This document shows positions 35,093 through 46,576 of a DNA stretch of 61,190 bases, one piece after another. The notes beneath the pieces were generated by a model. That model was not told the DNA's origin. It was given only the letters and a program-made list of their open reading frames with translations, and did no database searches. Both the position numbers and the translations under genes were made by a program. How positions within the stretch are numbered: position 1 is the stretch's first letter; every line of letters starts with the position of its first letter. Source of the stretch: Microbacterium testaceum (GTDB lineage Bacteria; Actinomycetota; Actinomycetes; Actinomycetales; Microbacteriaceae); assembly GCF_001476655.1 (NCBI RefSeq), contig NZ_LDRT01000018.1:1-61190 (forward strand), read 5' to 3'.

Positions 35093-35279
35093 GGTGGCGT
35101 GGTCGGTCGTGCTGCAGGGGTCAGCGGGCAGCGAGGTCGCGTCGCGGCGGGTCTCGCCCTCGCGTGTTCGCGCTGGGCGCTACCGGATTCTGCCGCGGAT
35201 TCGCGCGGATGTCGGAGGTCCGTGCGAGGCTGTAGCTGCGGTCATGGCGACCGTGATCCGTTGATTTACGGAGGGCTCC

Positions 35280-37007
35280 GTGCTCGCCAAGCTCCTCATC
35301 CGCTACCTCAAGCCGTACCGCTGGCTGCTGCTGGCGCTCCTGGTCTTCCAGTTCGCCGCGGCCATGGCATCCCTGTATCTGCCGAGGCTGAACGCCGACA
35401 TCATCGATCAGGGTGTCGCCCGCGGTGACACGAACTTCATCTGGTCGCGCGGCATGATCATGCTCCTCATCTCGCTCGGCCAGATCACGGCGTCGGTCAT
35501 CGCGACCTACTTCGCCGCTCGCGCTGCGATGGCCGCGGGCCGAGACATCCGTCTCGATGTGTTCGAGAAGGTCAGCGGGTTCAGCGAGCGCGAGTTGTCG
35601 CAGTTCGGCGCGGGCTCCCTCATCACCCGCAACACCAACGACGTGCAGCAGGTGCAGATGCTGGCGATGATGGGCGCGACCATGCTCGTCAGCGCGCCGC
35701 TGCTCGCCATCGGCGGCATCTTCATGGCCCTGCAGCAAGACGTCGGGCTGAGCTGGCTGATCGCCGTCGCGGTGCCTGCGCTCTTGATCGCCGCCGGCTT
35801 GATCATCGCGCGCATGGTGCCGCTGTTCCGCAGCTACCAGACGAAGCTCGACGCCGTGAACCGCATCATGCGCGAACAGCTGACCGGCGTCCGCGTCGTC
35901 CGCGCGTTCGTGCGGGAGCGCATCGAAGAAGAGCGTTTCCGTGAGGCCAACACCGACATCATGGTCGTCGGCCGAAAGGTCGGCTCGCTGTTCGTTCTCC
36001 TGTTCCCCCTCGCGATGCTGGTGCTGAACGTCACGGTGGTCGGGGTCATCTGGTTCGGGGGCATCCAGGTCGACAGCGGCGCCGTCGAGATCGGCACCCT
36101 GTTCGCCTTCATGCAGTACGTCGCCCAGATCCTCATGGGCGTGCTCATGGCGAGCTTCATGACGGTCATGATCCCGCGTGCCGCCGTCTCGGCAGAGCGC
36201 ATCGGCGAGGTGCTCGACAGCCACTCGACGCTCGAGAGGCCCGCCCACCCGATCGCCACGTTCCCCGAGCCGGGCGCGGTCGAATTCGACGATGTCGCTT
36301 TCGCCTACCCCGGTGCCGAATCGCCCGTCGTGGCCGGCGTGAGCTTCGCCGCCCGCCCGGGAGAGACCGTCGCGATCGTCGGGTCGACGGGCGCCGGCAA
36401 GACCACGCTCGTGTCGCTCATCCCGCGCCTGTTCGATGTCACGGGTGGCGCCGTCCGCGTCGGGGGTGTCGACGTGCGCGAGGCCGATCTCGATGGACTG
36501 TGGAAGAGCATCGGTCTCGTTCCGCAGCGGCCCTTCCTCTTCAGCGGCACCGTCGCTTCGAACCTGCGCTTCGGGCGCGAGGACGCCACCGACGACGAAC
36601 TCTGGCGCGCCCTCGAGATCGCGCAGGGGCGCGACTTCGTCGAGGCGATGGAGGGCGGGCTCGAGGGGCGCATCGCGCAGGGTGGCACGAACGTCTCCGG
36701 CGGGCAACGTCAGCGCCTGGCCATCGCCCGCGCGATCGTCCACCGCCCCGCGGTGCTGGTCTTCGACGACTCCTTCTCGGCGCTCGACCTCAGCACCGAC
36801 GCGAGGTTGAGACAGGCCCTGTGGGACGAGTTGCCCGACGTGACCAAGATCGTGGTCGCCCAGCGCGTGTCGACCATCACCGGTGCCGACCGCATCGTGG
36901 TGCTCGAAGACGGTCGCATGGTCGGCCTCGGCACACACGAGGAGCTGCTCCAGACGAGCGGCACGTACCGCGAGATCGTCGAGTCGCAGCTGGGAGTGGA
37001 AGCATGA
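35280..37007 (+). CDS. ABC exporter half-transporter A (degenerate ATP site)
   Basis: The 575-residue protein has six membrane segments (about 15-290) and a C-terminal nucleotide-binding domain with Walker A GSTGAGKTT, Q loop VPQRPFLF, signature NVSGGQRQR and Walker B VLVFDDSFSALD. The residue after Walker B is Asp instead of the catalytic Glu, and the switch His is replaced (VVAQRVST). This half therefore carries a non-canonical ATP site, as in heterodimeric BmrCD/TM287-288-type exporters. The GTG has a TACGGAGGG ribosome-binding site. It overlaps its partner gene (ATGA, 37004-37007). Confidence 0.9.
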   Translation: MLAKLLIRYLKPYRWLLLALLVFQFAAAMASLYLPRLNADIIDQGVARGDTNFIWSRGMIMLLISLGQITASVIATYFAARAAMAAGRDIRLDVFEKVSGFSERELSQFGAGSLITRNTNDVQQVQMLAMMGATMLVSAPLLAIGGIFMALQQDVGLSWLIAVAVPALLIAAGLIIARMVPLFRSYQTKLDAVNRIMREQLTGVRVVRAFVRERIEEERFREANTDIMVVGRKVGSLFVLLFPLAMLVLNVTVVGVIWFGGIQVDSGAVEIGTLFAFMQYVAQILMGVLMASFMTVMIPRAAVSAERIGEVLDSHSTLERPAHPIATFPEPGAVEFDDVAFAYPGAESPVVAGVSFAARPGETVAIVGSTGAGKTTLVSLIPRLFDVTGGAVRVGGVDVREADLDGLWKSIGLVPQRPFLFSGTVASNLRFGREDATDDELWRALEIAQGRDFVEAMEGGLEGRIAQGGTNVSGGQRQRLAIARAIVHRPAVLVFDDSFSALDLSTDARLRQALWDELPDVTKIVVAQRVSTITGADRIVVLEDGRMVGLGTHEELLQTSGTYREIVESQLGVEA

Positions 37008-39034
37008 GCACGCCCGACGCCCTCACCGAAGAAGACCGCGCCGAACTCGAGCTCGCCGAGCAAGCGCGCCTGAGCTCCGGCGACTGGGACAGCGTCGCTC
37101 CCGGAAAGGCGGCGAACTTCGGGCCCAGCTTCCGTCGACTGATCGGACTCCTGCGCCCGCACGCCGGGGCGTTCGCCTTCGTGTCGGCGCTCGGCGCCCT
37201 CGGCGTCGTCCTCGCGGTGCTCGCCCCGCGCGTGCTCGGCAACGCGACCAACATCATCTTCGAGGGAGTCGTCTCCAAGGGACTGGCGGCGCAGTTCCCG
37301 GCCGACACCTCGCAAGCCGAGGTCGTCGAGGCGCTTCGCGCGGCGGGTCAGAACGACTTCGCGAACATCATCGGCGCGATGAATTCGTTCCAGGTCGGCG
37401 CGGGCGTCGACTTCGATGCGCTGCGCCTGGTCATCGTCGCGGTGCTGGCGATCTACGTCGGGTCGTCGCTGCTGTCGTGGATCCAGGGTTACGTCATCAA
37501 CGTCATCATGGTGCGCACGATGTGGCGCCTGCGCGAAGACGTCGAGGCGAAGATCAACCGCCTCCCGCTGTCGTACTTCGACAAGGTCCAGCGCGGTGAG
37601 CTCATCTCGCGCGTGACCAACGACATCGACAACATCACGCAGACGATGCAGCAGTCGCTGTCGAGTGCGCTCACGTCGGTGCTGACGGTGGTGGGCGTCC
37701 TCATCATGATGTTCACCATCTCGTGGCAGCTCGCGCTCGTCGCCCTCGTGTCGCTGCCGCTCATGGCGATCATCTTCGGTGTGATCGGTCCGAAGTCGCA
37801 GAAGACATTCGGGACGCAGTGGAAGAAGGTCGGTCGCCTGAACGCCCGCGTCGAGGAGTCCTTCTCGGGCCACGCTCTCGTCAAGGTGTACGGCCGCGAG
37901 AAGGACGCTCGCGAGAAGTTCGAGGTCGAGAACGAAGAGCTGTACCAGGCGAGCTTCAAGGCGCAGTTCCTCTCCGGCATGATCATGCCGGGCATGATGT
38001 TCGTCGGAAACCTCACCTACGTCGGCATCGCGGTGCTCGGCGGCCTGATGGTGGCCGCGGGCCAGATCCGCCTGGGCGATGTGCAGGCCTTCATCCAGTA
38101 CTCGCAGCAGTTCACGCAGCCGCTGTCGCAGTTGGGTGGCATGGCCGCCGTCGTGCAGTCGGGCACCGCCTCGGCCGAGCGCGTCTTCGCGCTGCTCGAC
38201 GCCGACGAGCAGGAGGCCGACGCGGCGGATGCGCCCGAACCTGTCGACGGGCGTGGCGTGATCGAGTTCGAGAACGTCGCTTTCGCCTACACGCCCGAGC
38301 GACCGCTCATCAGCGACCTGTCGTTCCGCGTCGAGCCCGGACAGACGGTCGCGATCGTCGGGCCCACCGGCGCGGGCAAGACCACGCTGGTCAACCTCAT
38401 CATGCGGTTCTACGAGCTCGACGGCGGGCGCATCCTGCTCGACGGGCAGAACATCGCCGACCTCCGCCGCGACGACGTGCGCTCGCGGACCGGCATGGTG
38501 CTGCAAGATCCCTGGCTGTTCGCCGGAACGATCCGCGACAACATCCGATACGGGCGCGAGACCGCCACCGACGACGAGATCGTCGAGGCCGCCGTCGCCA
38601 CACGCGTCGACCAGTTCGTCCACTCGCTTCCCGCGGGATACGACACCGTTCTCGACGAGGACGCGGCGAACGTCTCCGCCGGAGAGAAGCAGCTGATCAC
38701 GATCGCGCGCGCGTTCGTGGCACGGCCCTCGGTGTTGATCCTCGACGAGGCCACCTCCTCGGTCGACACCCGTACCGAGCTGCTGCTGCAGCAGGCCATG
38801 GCGGCGCTTCGCGAGGGGCGCACGTCGTTCGTGATCGCGCACCGTCTCTCGACGATCCGCGATGCCGACCTCATCCTCGTGATGGAGCACGGCGACATCG
38901 TCGAGCAGGGGACCCACGACGAGCTGATCACGCAGCACGGCGCCTATTGGCGCCTGTACCAGTCGCAGTTCCAGAACGCCGGTTCCGATCAGGACGCGGA
39001 GGTCGGGCAGGTCTCGGGAGGTGTCGAGTCCTGA
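37004..39034 (+). CDS. ABC exporter half-transporter B (catalytic ATP site)
   Basis: The 676-residue partner has an acidic cytoplasmic N-terminus, six membrane segments with a large loop after the first (about 80-150), and a full nucleotide-binding domain: GPTGAGKTT, VLQDPWLF, LILDEATSSVD with the catalytic Glu, and IAHRLST with the switch His. Its signature is NVSAGEKQL rather than VSGGQ, which would weaken the site shared with half A. This asymmetry is typical of heterodimeric multidrug or lipid exporters. Substrate unknown. Confidence 0.9.
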   Translation: MSTPDALTEEDRAELELAEQARLSSGDWDSVAPGKAANFGPSFRRLIGLLRPHAGAFAFVSALGALGVVLAVLAPRVLGNATNIIFEGVVSKGLAAQFPADTSQAEVVEALRAAGQNDFANIIGAMNSFQVGAGVDFDALRLVIVAVLAIYVGSSLLSWIQGYVINVIMVRTMWRLREDVEAKINRLPLSYFDKVQRGELISRVTNDIDNITQTMQQSLSSALTSVLTVVGVLIMMFTISWQLALVALVSLPLMAIIFGVIGPKSQKTFGTQWKKVGRLNARVEESFSGHALVKVYGREKDAREKFEVENEELYQASFKAQFLSGMIMPGMMFVGNLTYVGIAVLGGLMVAAGQIRLGDVQAFIQYSQQFTQPLSQLGGMAAVVQSGTASAERVFALLDADEQEADAADAPEPVDGRGVIEFENVAFAYTPERPLISDLSFRVEPGQTVAIVGPTGAGKTTLVNLIMRFYELDGGRILLDGQNIADLRRDDVRSRTGMVLQDPWLFAGTIRDNIRYGRETATDDEIVEAAVATRVDQFVHSLPAGYDTVLDEDAANVSAGEKQLITIARAFVARPSVLILDEATSSVDTRTELLLQQAMAALREGRTSFVIAHRLSTIRDADLILVMEHGDIVEQGTHDELITQHGAYWRLYQSQFQNAGSDQDAEVGQVSGGVES

Positions 39035-39167
39035 CGGTGCTCGAGAAGCTCCGCTGCTTCCCCTCGGGCGGCATCCGGAGACACCAAAACCCCCTCGGGT
39101 ACAGTGGACGCGCCCCGCGAACCCGCCCCGCGTGCCCCTTCCGCCGCTTAGATAGGCCTCACCACCC

Positions 39168-40451
39168 GTGACCACTCCTGCGACGCCCCCCGACTCGATG
39201 CCATCCGACCCGACGCCGTCCGACCCGACGCCCTCCGACCCGACGCCGTCCGACTCGATGTCGCCCGGCCCGGTTCCCGACGAACGACCGCTCACGGTCC
39301 TCATCGGCGCCGATACCTTCCTCCCGCACGTCAACGGCGCCGCCCGCTTCGCCGAACGTCTGGCCGCCGGACTCGTCGCCCGCGGGCACGACGTGCACGT
39401 GGCCGCTCCGAGCGTCGGGCACGGCCACTCCGGCACCTTCACGGAGGTGATCGAGGGCGAGCCCATGACGATGCACCGGCTGCCGGCGTACCGCTTCCTC
39501 CCGCACGACTGGCTGACGTTCGTCCTGCCGTGGCGGGCCAAGCACTACGCCCGTCGCGTGCTCGACCAGGTGAAGCCCGACGTCGTGCACATCCAGTCGC
39601 ACATCGTCATCGGTCGCGGTCTGACCCGCGAGGCGCGCAAGCGCGGCATCCCGGTCGTCGCGACCAACCACGTCATGGCCGAGAACATCCTCGACTTCAC
39701 CACTCTCCCCGACTTCCTCGACCGGATCTTCGTGAAGCTCGCGTGGGCCGACGCGGCGCGGACGTTCGCGATGACCCGCGCCGTCACGACCCCGACCCGC
39801 CGGGCCGCCGACTTCCTCGAGTCCACCATCGGCATCCAGGGCGTCATCCCGATCTCGTGCGGCATCGACCGGTCGAACTACACGCCCGATCTCGAGCCCC
39901 GCGCCGCGAACCGCATCCTCTTCGTCGGTCGCCTCACCACCGAGAAGGGCATCGACGTCGTGCTCCGCGCGCTCGCGATGCTCGACCCGGCCCTCGATGC
40001 CACGTTCGACATCGTGGGCGGCGGCGATCAGCGGCGCAACCTCGAGCAGCTCGCCGAGCAGCTCGGCCTCGGCTCACGCGTGACGTTCCACGGGCACACG
40101 TCCGAAGACGAGCTTCGCGCGCTCTACACGCGGGCGAGCGTGTTCGCCATCGCCTCGATCGCGGAGCTGCAGTCGATCGCGACGATGGAGGCCATGGCAT
40201 CCGGTCTCCCCGTGGTCGCAGCCGACGCCGTGGCACTCCCGCACCTCGTGCACGACGGGGAGAACGGGTACCTGTTCGAGCCCGGCAATGCCGAGGAGCT
40301 CGCGGCGCGTCTGACCGACGTGCTCACCGCCGAGCCCGAGGAGCGGCGGCGCATGCAGCAAGCCTCGCTCGACGGCGTCATCGTGCATGACATCGGCCGC
40401 ACGCTCGACACCTTCGAGGCGCTGTACCGCGGGCAACCGATCCCGGAGTGA
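39168..40451 (+). CDS. Glycosyltransferase family 4-type protein
   Basis: The 427-residue protein has a GT-B fold. The N-terminal domain starts LTVLIGADTFLPHVNGAARFAERLAAGLVARGH (core LPHVNGAARFAERLA) and the C-terminal donor domain holds FVGRLTTEKGIDVVL and the EX7E-like segment ELQSIATMEAMASGLPVV. It probably transfers a sugar from a nucleotide sugar to a lipid or glycan at the membrane. The first 35 residues are a Pro/Ser/Asp repeat (SDPTP units) from a 15-base DNA tandem repeat. A second glycosyltransferase follows four bases after the stop. Confidence 0.85.
   Translation: MTTPATPPDSMPSDPTPSDPTPSDPTPSDSMSPGPVPDERPLTVLIGADTFLPHVNGAARFAERLAAGLVARGHDVHVAAPSVGHGHSGTFTEVIEGEPMTMHRLPAYRFLPHDWLTFVLPWRAKHYARRVLDQVKPDVVHIQSHIVIGRGLTREARKRGIPVVATNHVMAENILDFTTLPDFLDRIFVKLAWADAARTFAMTRAVTTPTRRAADFLESTIGIQGVIPISCGIDRSNYTPDLEPRAANRILFVGRLTTEKGIDVVLRALAMLDPALDATFDIVGGGDQRRNLEQLAEQLGLGSRVTFHGHTSEDELRALYTRASVFAIASIAELQSIATMEAMASGLPVVAADAVALPHLVHDGENGYLFEPGNAEELAARLTDVLTAEPEERRRMQQASLDGVIVHDIGRTLDTFEALYRGQPIPE
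39201..39260. repeat. 15-bp tandem repeat in the glycosyltransferase N-terminus
   Basis: Four contiguous copies of a unit close to CCGTCCGACCCGACG encode (SDPTP)n in frame. The last copy has two changes. Copy number changes would lengthen or shorten the tail without a frameshift. Confidence 0.85.
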
Positions 40452-40455
40452 CCCC

Positions 40456-41811
40456 GTGCACGTGGTGATGTTCGCCGACCAGCACCTCGAGTCCCTCGGC
40501 GGTGCGCAGGTGTCGATGCGGCTGCAGAAGCGCTTCCTCGAGCGTGCGGGCCACCTCGTGACGGTCGTCGCGCCGCGGATGCACCGCCCCGCCCCCGACG
40601 ACGGGGCGTACGTCGACCTCCCCTCGATCGCGATCACCCCCGATCGTGAGTACGCCCTGACCTGGCCCGGCGCGCGCACGGATCGATTCGTGGATGCCGA
40701 ACTCGGCGCGCGCCTCCCCGTCGACGTCGTGCACGTCCAGGGCGATTTCTGGGGCGCACTCATCGGACACCGCTACGCCGCGCGACACGGCCTTCCGGTC
40801 GTCCACACGATGCACAATCGCGTCGACGTCGGGATCGAGGCGACCGCCCCCTTCCCGACGCTCGTCCTCCGGGTGCTGAACGCGTGGGCGCGGCGCGCGT
40901 TGCGCGGTGCCGAAACTCGGAGGAACGCGTCGATCTCGCAGCTTTCGCGCGACAAGCTGCGAGGTTCGCGCGGTTCTGCGAGTTCCGCAGCCGCGGCGCC
41001 CGCGCCCACCCCGCCCGCCGAGTCCGCTGCCCCCGCCGCGGCCACGGTACCTGCCGCGCCCACCGCCTTCTCCGCGAAGGCGGCCGATGGGTGGGCCTAT
41101 CTCCGCCGTTTCGCGCGACTCTCGCAGGCGATCACCGCTCCCTCCGGCCACTTCGCGCGGCGTCTCGAACACCACGGCGTTTCGCCGGAGGGGACGGGCG
41201 TCGACGTCATCTGGAACGGCATCGACGACGACATCCTCGACGCCGCCCTCGCCACCGGGGCCGAGGCTCGCCGCCCCGGGAAGCCGCGTTTCGTCTGGCT
41301 CGGCCGCATGAGTCCTGAGAAGCGGCTCCTCCCGTTCCTCGAGGCGGTCGCCGCGTCCGGTATCGACGCCGAGGTCGAGATCATCGGGGGCGGAGCGCAA
41401 CTCCGTGCGGCGCAGAAGTTGGTCGCGGAGCGGCGGCCGGTGGCATCCGTCGTCTTCTCGGGACGCCTCGGCTACGCCGAGACGCTCGCCCGGCTCTCCG
41501 CATCCGACGCCGTGGTGCAGACCTCGATCGGCTTCGAGACGCAGGGCATGACCGTCTTCGAGGCGGCATCGCTGGGAACGCCGGCGGTCGTCAGTGATCC
41601 CGACATCGCGTCCGAGCTGGGCGCGGGCGTCTGGGCGGTTCCGGATGCCACGACCGCGGCGCTCTCGGAGACGCTACGTCGTGCCGCCGCCGACATCGCA
41701 TCGGGGAGCCCGGTCGCGGTCGACTCGACGATCGCGGAGCGCTTCCGCCAGTCCTCGCGCACCGCGGCGATGGTCCGGGTGTACGAGCGGGCTGTCTCCG
41801 CCGGACGCTGA
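40456..41811 (+). CDS. Glycosyltransferase (GT-B), with low-complexity insertion
   Basis: The 451-residue protein is related to the upstream enzyme: N-terminal MFADQHLESLGGAQVSMRLQ, then VVHVQGDFWGALIGHRYA and HTMHNRVDVG; donor domain WLGRMSPEKRLLPFLEA and SIGFETQGMTVFEAASLGTPAVV with the GT-4 Glu pair. Residues about 153-212 are an Ala/Pro/Ser-rich insert between the two domains; its DNA begins with a nested palindrome (40914-40990) like the intergenic ones in this window. The GTG at 40456 is close to the previous stop. Probably works with the preceding enzyme on a cell-envelope glycan or glycolipid. Confidence 0.82.
   Translation: MHVVMFADQHLESLGGAQVSMRLQKRFLERAGHLVTVVAPRMHRPAPDDGAYVDLPSIAITPDREYALTWPGARTDRFVDAELGARLPVDVVHVQGDFWGALIGHRYAARHGLPVVHTMHNRVDVGIEATAPFPTLVLRVLNAWARRALRGAETRRNASISQLSRDKLRGSRGSASSAAAAPAPTPPAESAAPAAATVPAAPTAFSAKAADGWAYLRRFARLSQAITAPSGHFARRLEHHGVSPEGTGVDVIWNGIDDDILDAALATGAEARRPGKPRFVWLGRMSPEKRLLPFLEAVAASGIDAEVEIIGGGAQLRAAQKLVAERRPVASVVFSGRLGYAETLARLSASDAVVQTSIGFETQGMTVFEAASLGTPAVVSDPDIASELGAGVWAVPDATTAALSETLRRAAADIASGSPVAVDSTIAERFRQSSRTAAMVRVYERAVSAGR
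40914..40990. repeat. Nested palindrome inside a coding sequence
   Basis: CTCGCAGCTT and AAGCTGCGAG form a perfect inner stem. CGAAACTCG and CGAGTTCCG pair around it with a mismatch. The arrangement resembles the intergenic palindromes at 19374 and 28357. It encodes the start of an insert in the glycosyltransferase at 40456. Confidence 0.7.
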
Positions 41812-42083
41812 TCCTGCACGTCGCCGGCGGAGTCCCGGGATGCGTGCTCGGTCGCAGGGGTCTCGGGTGTGGGTGCCTGGGGTGAAGAAGCGCTCTTCGT
41901 GCCCGAGGACGCGGACATCTCGTTCCCGGCGCGCCGCCTCTCGCGGGGCGAAGGGTTCTCCCGATGACGCGCGGCCCGGGCGTGATCGGTGGGCACGGAG
42001 CCGTAGCCGTCGGTGTGGATGAGCCATGCCGTGGCGACCACGCCGGCGAGAGCGAGAACAGCGAGAGCGATGAGGTAAGCCAT
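41472..42083 (-). CDS. Small membrane protein, 3' end uncertain
   Basis: The ATG at 42083 lies seven bases after TAGCTT (leaderless type). The first 25 residues are one membrane helix (MAYLIALAVLALAGVVATAW), followed by HTDGYGSVPTDHARAARHR and a Ser/Ala/Pro-rich tail. Similar small membrane proteins with a DGYGxVPT motif are usually near 60-100 residues. Here no in-frame stop occurs until 41472, so the frame runs 340 bases antisense into the glycosyltransferase gene. The real protein may be this long, or a stop may have been lost by frameshift. Confidence 0.5.
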   Translation of the reverse strand: MAYLIALAVLALAGVVATAWLIHTDGYGSVPTDHARAARHRENPSPRERRRAGNEMSASSGTKSASSPQAPTPETPATEHASRDSAGDVQDQRPAETARSYTRTIAAVREDWRKRSAIVESTATGLPDAMSAAARRSVSESAAVVASGTAQTPAPSSDAMSGSLTTAGVPSDAASKTVMPCVSKPIEVCTTASDAESRASVSA

Positions 42084-42169
42084 GGCAGAAAAGCTACGCA
42101 TCGCCAATTCGTGCCGCGAGTGGCATGATGGACGCTGTCCGTTCGATTTCTGCCACATCAGAGGTGCGC

Positions 42170-43165
42170 ATGCGTTCCGTCGCCGTCGTCATCCAGCCGG
42201 GTTTCGCTCCCTTCGAGTTCGGTCTCGCATGCGAGGCGTTCGGTCTCGATCGCAGTGACGACGGCATCCCGAACTTCGACTTCCGCATCGTGGCGCCCGA
42301 TCCCGGTGTCGTCCCTGCGAACATCGGGTTCTCCGTGAACGTCGAGAACGGTCTCGACGCCGCCGCGGATGCCGACATCGTCGTGCTGTCGCCCATCCCG
42401 CGCGAGAAGTGGGGCCACGTCGACCCGCGCGTGGTCGACCTGGTGCGCGCGGCGCACGCCCGAGGGGCGTGGCTGCTCAGCGTGTGCAGCGGGTCCTTCG
42501 TCATCGCGGCCGCGGGAGTCCTCGACGGGCAGCGCGCAACCACGCACTGGCGCTACGCCGACGTCATGTCGCGCATGTATCCCTCGATCGAGGTCGACCC
42601 TGACGTGCTGTACGTGCAGTCGGGGCGCATCATCACGAGCGCCGGGACGGCGGCGGGCCTCGACGCCTGCCTGCACCTGCTGCGCCAGGAGCTCGGTGCC
42701 GAACTCACCAACCGCATCGCCCGACGCATGCTGGTCGCTCCGCAGCGAGACGGAGGGCAGGCGCAGTTCATCGCGTCGCCGCTGCCGGTCGCGCCGTCGA
42801 TGTCGCTCGCGCCCGTCACCGAGTGGATGTTGCAGAACCTGCACGCCGAGCTGTCGGTCGATCAGCTCGCCTCCCGCGCGCACATGTCCCCGCGCACCTT
42901 TGCCCGCCGCTTCAAAGCCGACCTGGGCGCCACGCCTGCGGCCTGGCTCGCGCGCCAGCGTCTGCTGCACGCGCAGCGTCTGCTCGAGGAGACCGACCTC
43001 GGCCTGGACCGCATCGCCACCGAGTGCGGCTTCGGCTCGGCCGCGGTGCTGCGCCAGAACTTCGCCCGCACGCTGGGGCTGACCCCCACCGCGTATCGCG
43101 CGCGATTCTCGTGCACGGACGAGGTGCCCGCGGTATTCGACGCGCGACCCGGGAATGCCGCATGA
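42170..43165 (+). CDS. GlxA-type AraC-family regulator (DJ-1/PfpI-like sensor domain)
   Basis: The 331-residue protein has an N-terminal DJ-1/PfpI-like domain (VAVVIQPGFAPFEFGLACEAFGL, then WLLSVCSGSFVIAAAGVLDGQRATTHW with the nucleophile-elbow Cys) and a C-terminal AraC double helix-turn-helix (ELSVDQLASRAHMSPRTFARRFKADLG and LGLDRIATECGFGSAAVLRQNFARTLGLTPTAYR). The ATG at 42170 has AGAGG six bases upstream; the ATGs at 42125 and 42128 are less likely. It overlaps the next gene by four bases, which may be its target or partner. Confidence 0.85.
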   Translation: MRSVAVVIQPGFAPFEFGLACEAFGLDRSDDGIPNFDFRIVAPDPGVVPANIGFSVNVENGLDAAADADIVVLSPIPREKWGHVDPRVVDLVRAAHARGAWLLSVCSGSFVIAAAGVLDGQRATTHWRYADVMSRMYPSIEVDPDVLYVQSGRIITSAGTAAGLDACLHLLRQELGAELTNRIARRMLVAPQRDGGQAQFIASPLPVAPSMSLAPVTEWMLQNLHAELSVDQLASRAHMSPRTFARRFKADLGATPAAWLARQRLLHAQRLLEETDLGLDRIATECGFGSAAVLRQNFARTLGLTPTAYRARFSCTDEVPAVFDARPGNAA

Positions 43166-44214
43166 GCAATTCGCGGCCCGCGCCTGCGTCGCCCGACGCG
43201 ATGACCTCGGCTCGGATGGTGTGGGTGTGGCTTGCGGGACCGACGGTGCTGCTGCTGTTCACGGTGGCTGTCTTCGGGGTGGTCCTTCTCGTGGCCACCT
43301 ATCCGGAGGCGCCGAGTGGGTCCCGTGCGTGGGAATCCGCGCTCGCGGTTGTGTCCGACGTCGGGCAGGCGGCGTCGAAGGACTTCCTCGGTGTCGCAGC
43401 GGTGGTGGCGGCGTTCATCATCGCGTCGGCCACCGCAACGGGCTTCGGCAGAGACGAGGGTGCTCTGGGGCCGATCACTCGTCAAGCCATGTTCGCCACC
43501 GCTCTCATCGGGGCGCTTCTGCTCATCGGCCTGGCGGCGTTGGGAGTGCCGGTCCCGCTGCAGGATCCGTCCCGCGTTCTTTCGGTTCTGGTGAACATGC
43601 TCCTGGCGTGGATGGCTTTGCTCATCGCCAGTGCCGTGGGGAGAACGGTGGACAGGGCGACGGAGGCCGATCGCCTCGACCTCGCGCGTTCACGGGCCGA
43701 GGCTTTCGGAATCCCGCTTCCCTCCGATGACTCACTTCCCGCGCGCGGGAGGTTTCCGTTCGTGAGCATTGCGGCACAGGTTCTTATCCCCGTGCTCGTC
43801 TGGCTGGGGGTGCTGGTGACGACGCTCGGCGTCGCGCGGATCTTCGACGTCGACTGGTGGCCCTCCGCCTTGCAGGTCGGTGTGCTCTCGTACTTCCTCA
43901 ACCTGGGACTGAGCCTTGTGTGGATCGCTACGGCGGATCTCTCCTCGCGCTCGGGGGCGGCCGCGGTGAGCCGCGCTGTCTCTTTGGCCATGGTCGGGCT
44001 TGGGACGGCCGGTCTGGTCTACGGCTATCACGACACCGCGCTGAGCGCTGTCGGATGGGCACTGGGTGTCTTCACGATCCTCCACGCGGTCGCCCTGTTC
44101 TTCCGCACGGATCCACGGATGCCGTGCCTCGGTGCTATCGAGGTGGCCGTCACGCAGCGCTCCCTGCTTCGGCGTGCGGAGCGTTTGCGAGGGTCGGAAA
44201 CGTCCGACGCGTAG
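43162..44214 (+). CDS. Polytopic membrane protein of unknown function
   Basis: The 350-residue protein has about eight hydrophobic segments (for example [54 protein letters not shown]) and a cytoplasmic loop around residues 155-195 ([29 protein letters not shown]; core [13 protein letters not shown]). No family is recognised. It is translationally coupled to the GlxA-like regulator (ATGA). Codon use is slightly less GC-biased than neighbours, with more TCT, GTT and CTT-type choices. Confidence 0.7.
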   Translation: MSNSRPAPASPDAMTSARMVWVWLAGPTVLLLFTVAVFGVVLLVATYPEAPSGSRAWESALAVVSDVGQAASKDFLGVAAVVAAFIIASATATGFGRDEGALGPITRQAMFATALIGALLLIGLAALGVPVPLQDPSRVLSVLVNMLLAWMALLIASAVGRTVDRATEADRLDLARSRAEAFGIPLPSDDSLPARGRFPFVSIAAQVLIPVLVWLGVLVTTLGVARIFDVDWWPSALQVGVLSYFLNLGLSLVWIATADLSSRSGAAAVSRAVSLAMVGLGTAGLVYGYHDTALSAVGWALGVFTILHAVALFFRTDPRMPCLGAIEVAVTQRSLLRRAERLRGSETSDA

Positions 44215-44269
44215 CGACTCGGTCTGATCCTCTCTCGTTCCGGGCTCTCGGTGCCCACTCCCGGACCCA

Positions 44270-44298
44270 TTGCCCTGCGGCCCCCTCACTGGTAAACT
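44270..44298 (+). promoter_or_regulatory. clpB promoter
   Basis: TTGCCC (44270-44275), a 17-base spacer and TAAACT (44293-44298) form a housekeeping-type promoter whose -10 box overlaps the left arm of the HAIR operator. Confidence 0.65.
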
Positions 44299-44320
44299 TG
44301 AGTCAACGCCACTCAAGTTT
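44294..44320. promoter_or_regulatory. Perfect HAIR operator for HspR (clpB)
   Basis: CTTGAGT-N7-ACTCAAG is an exact HAIR consensus; the arms extend to ten paired bases (AAACTTGAGT and ACTCAAGTTT). It overlaps the -10 box and lies 31 bases before the clpB ATG. Confidence 0.95.
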
Positions 44321-44351
44321 GAGCGCGGCGGACAAACTTCCAGGAGACAAC

Positions 44352-46550
<2,199 letters not shown>

Positions 46551-46576
46551 CTCCGGACCGTTCTGCCGCCGGGCGC

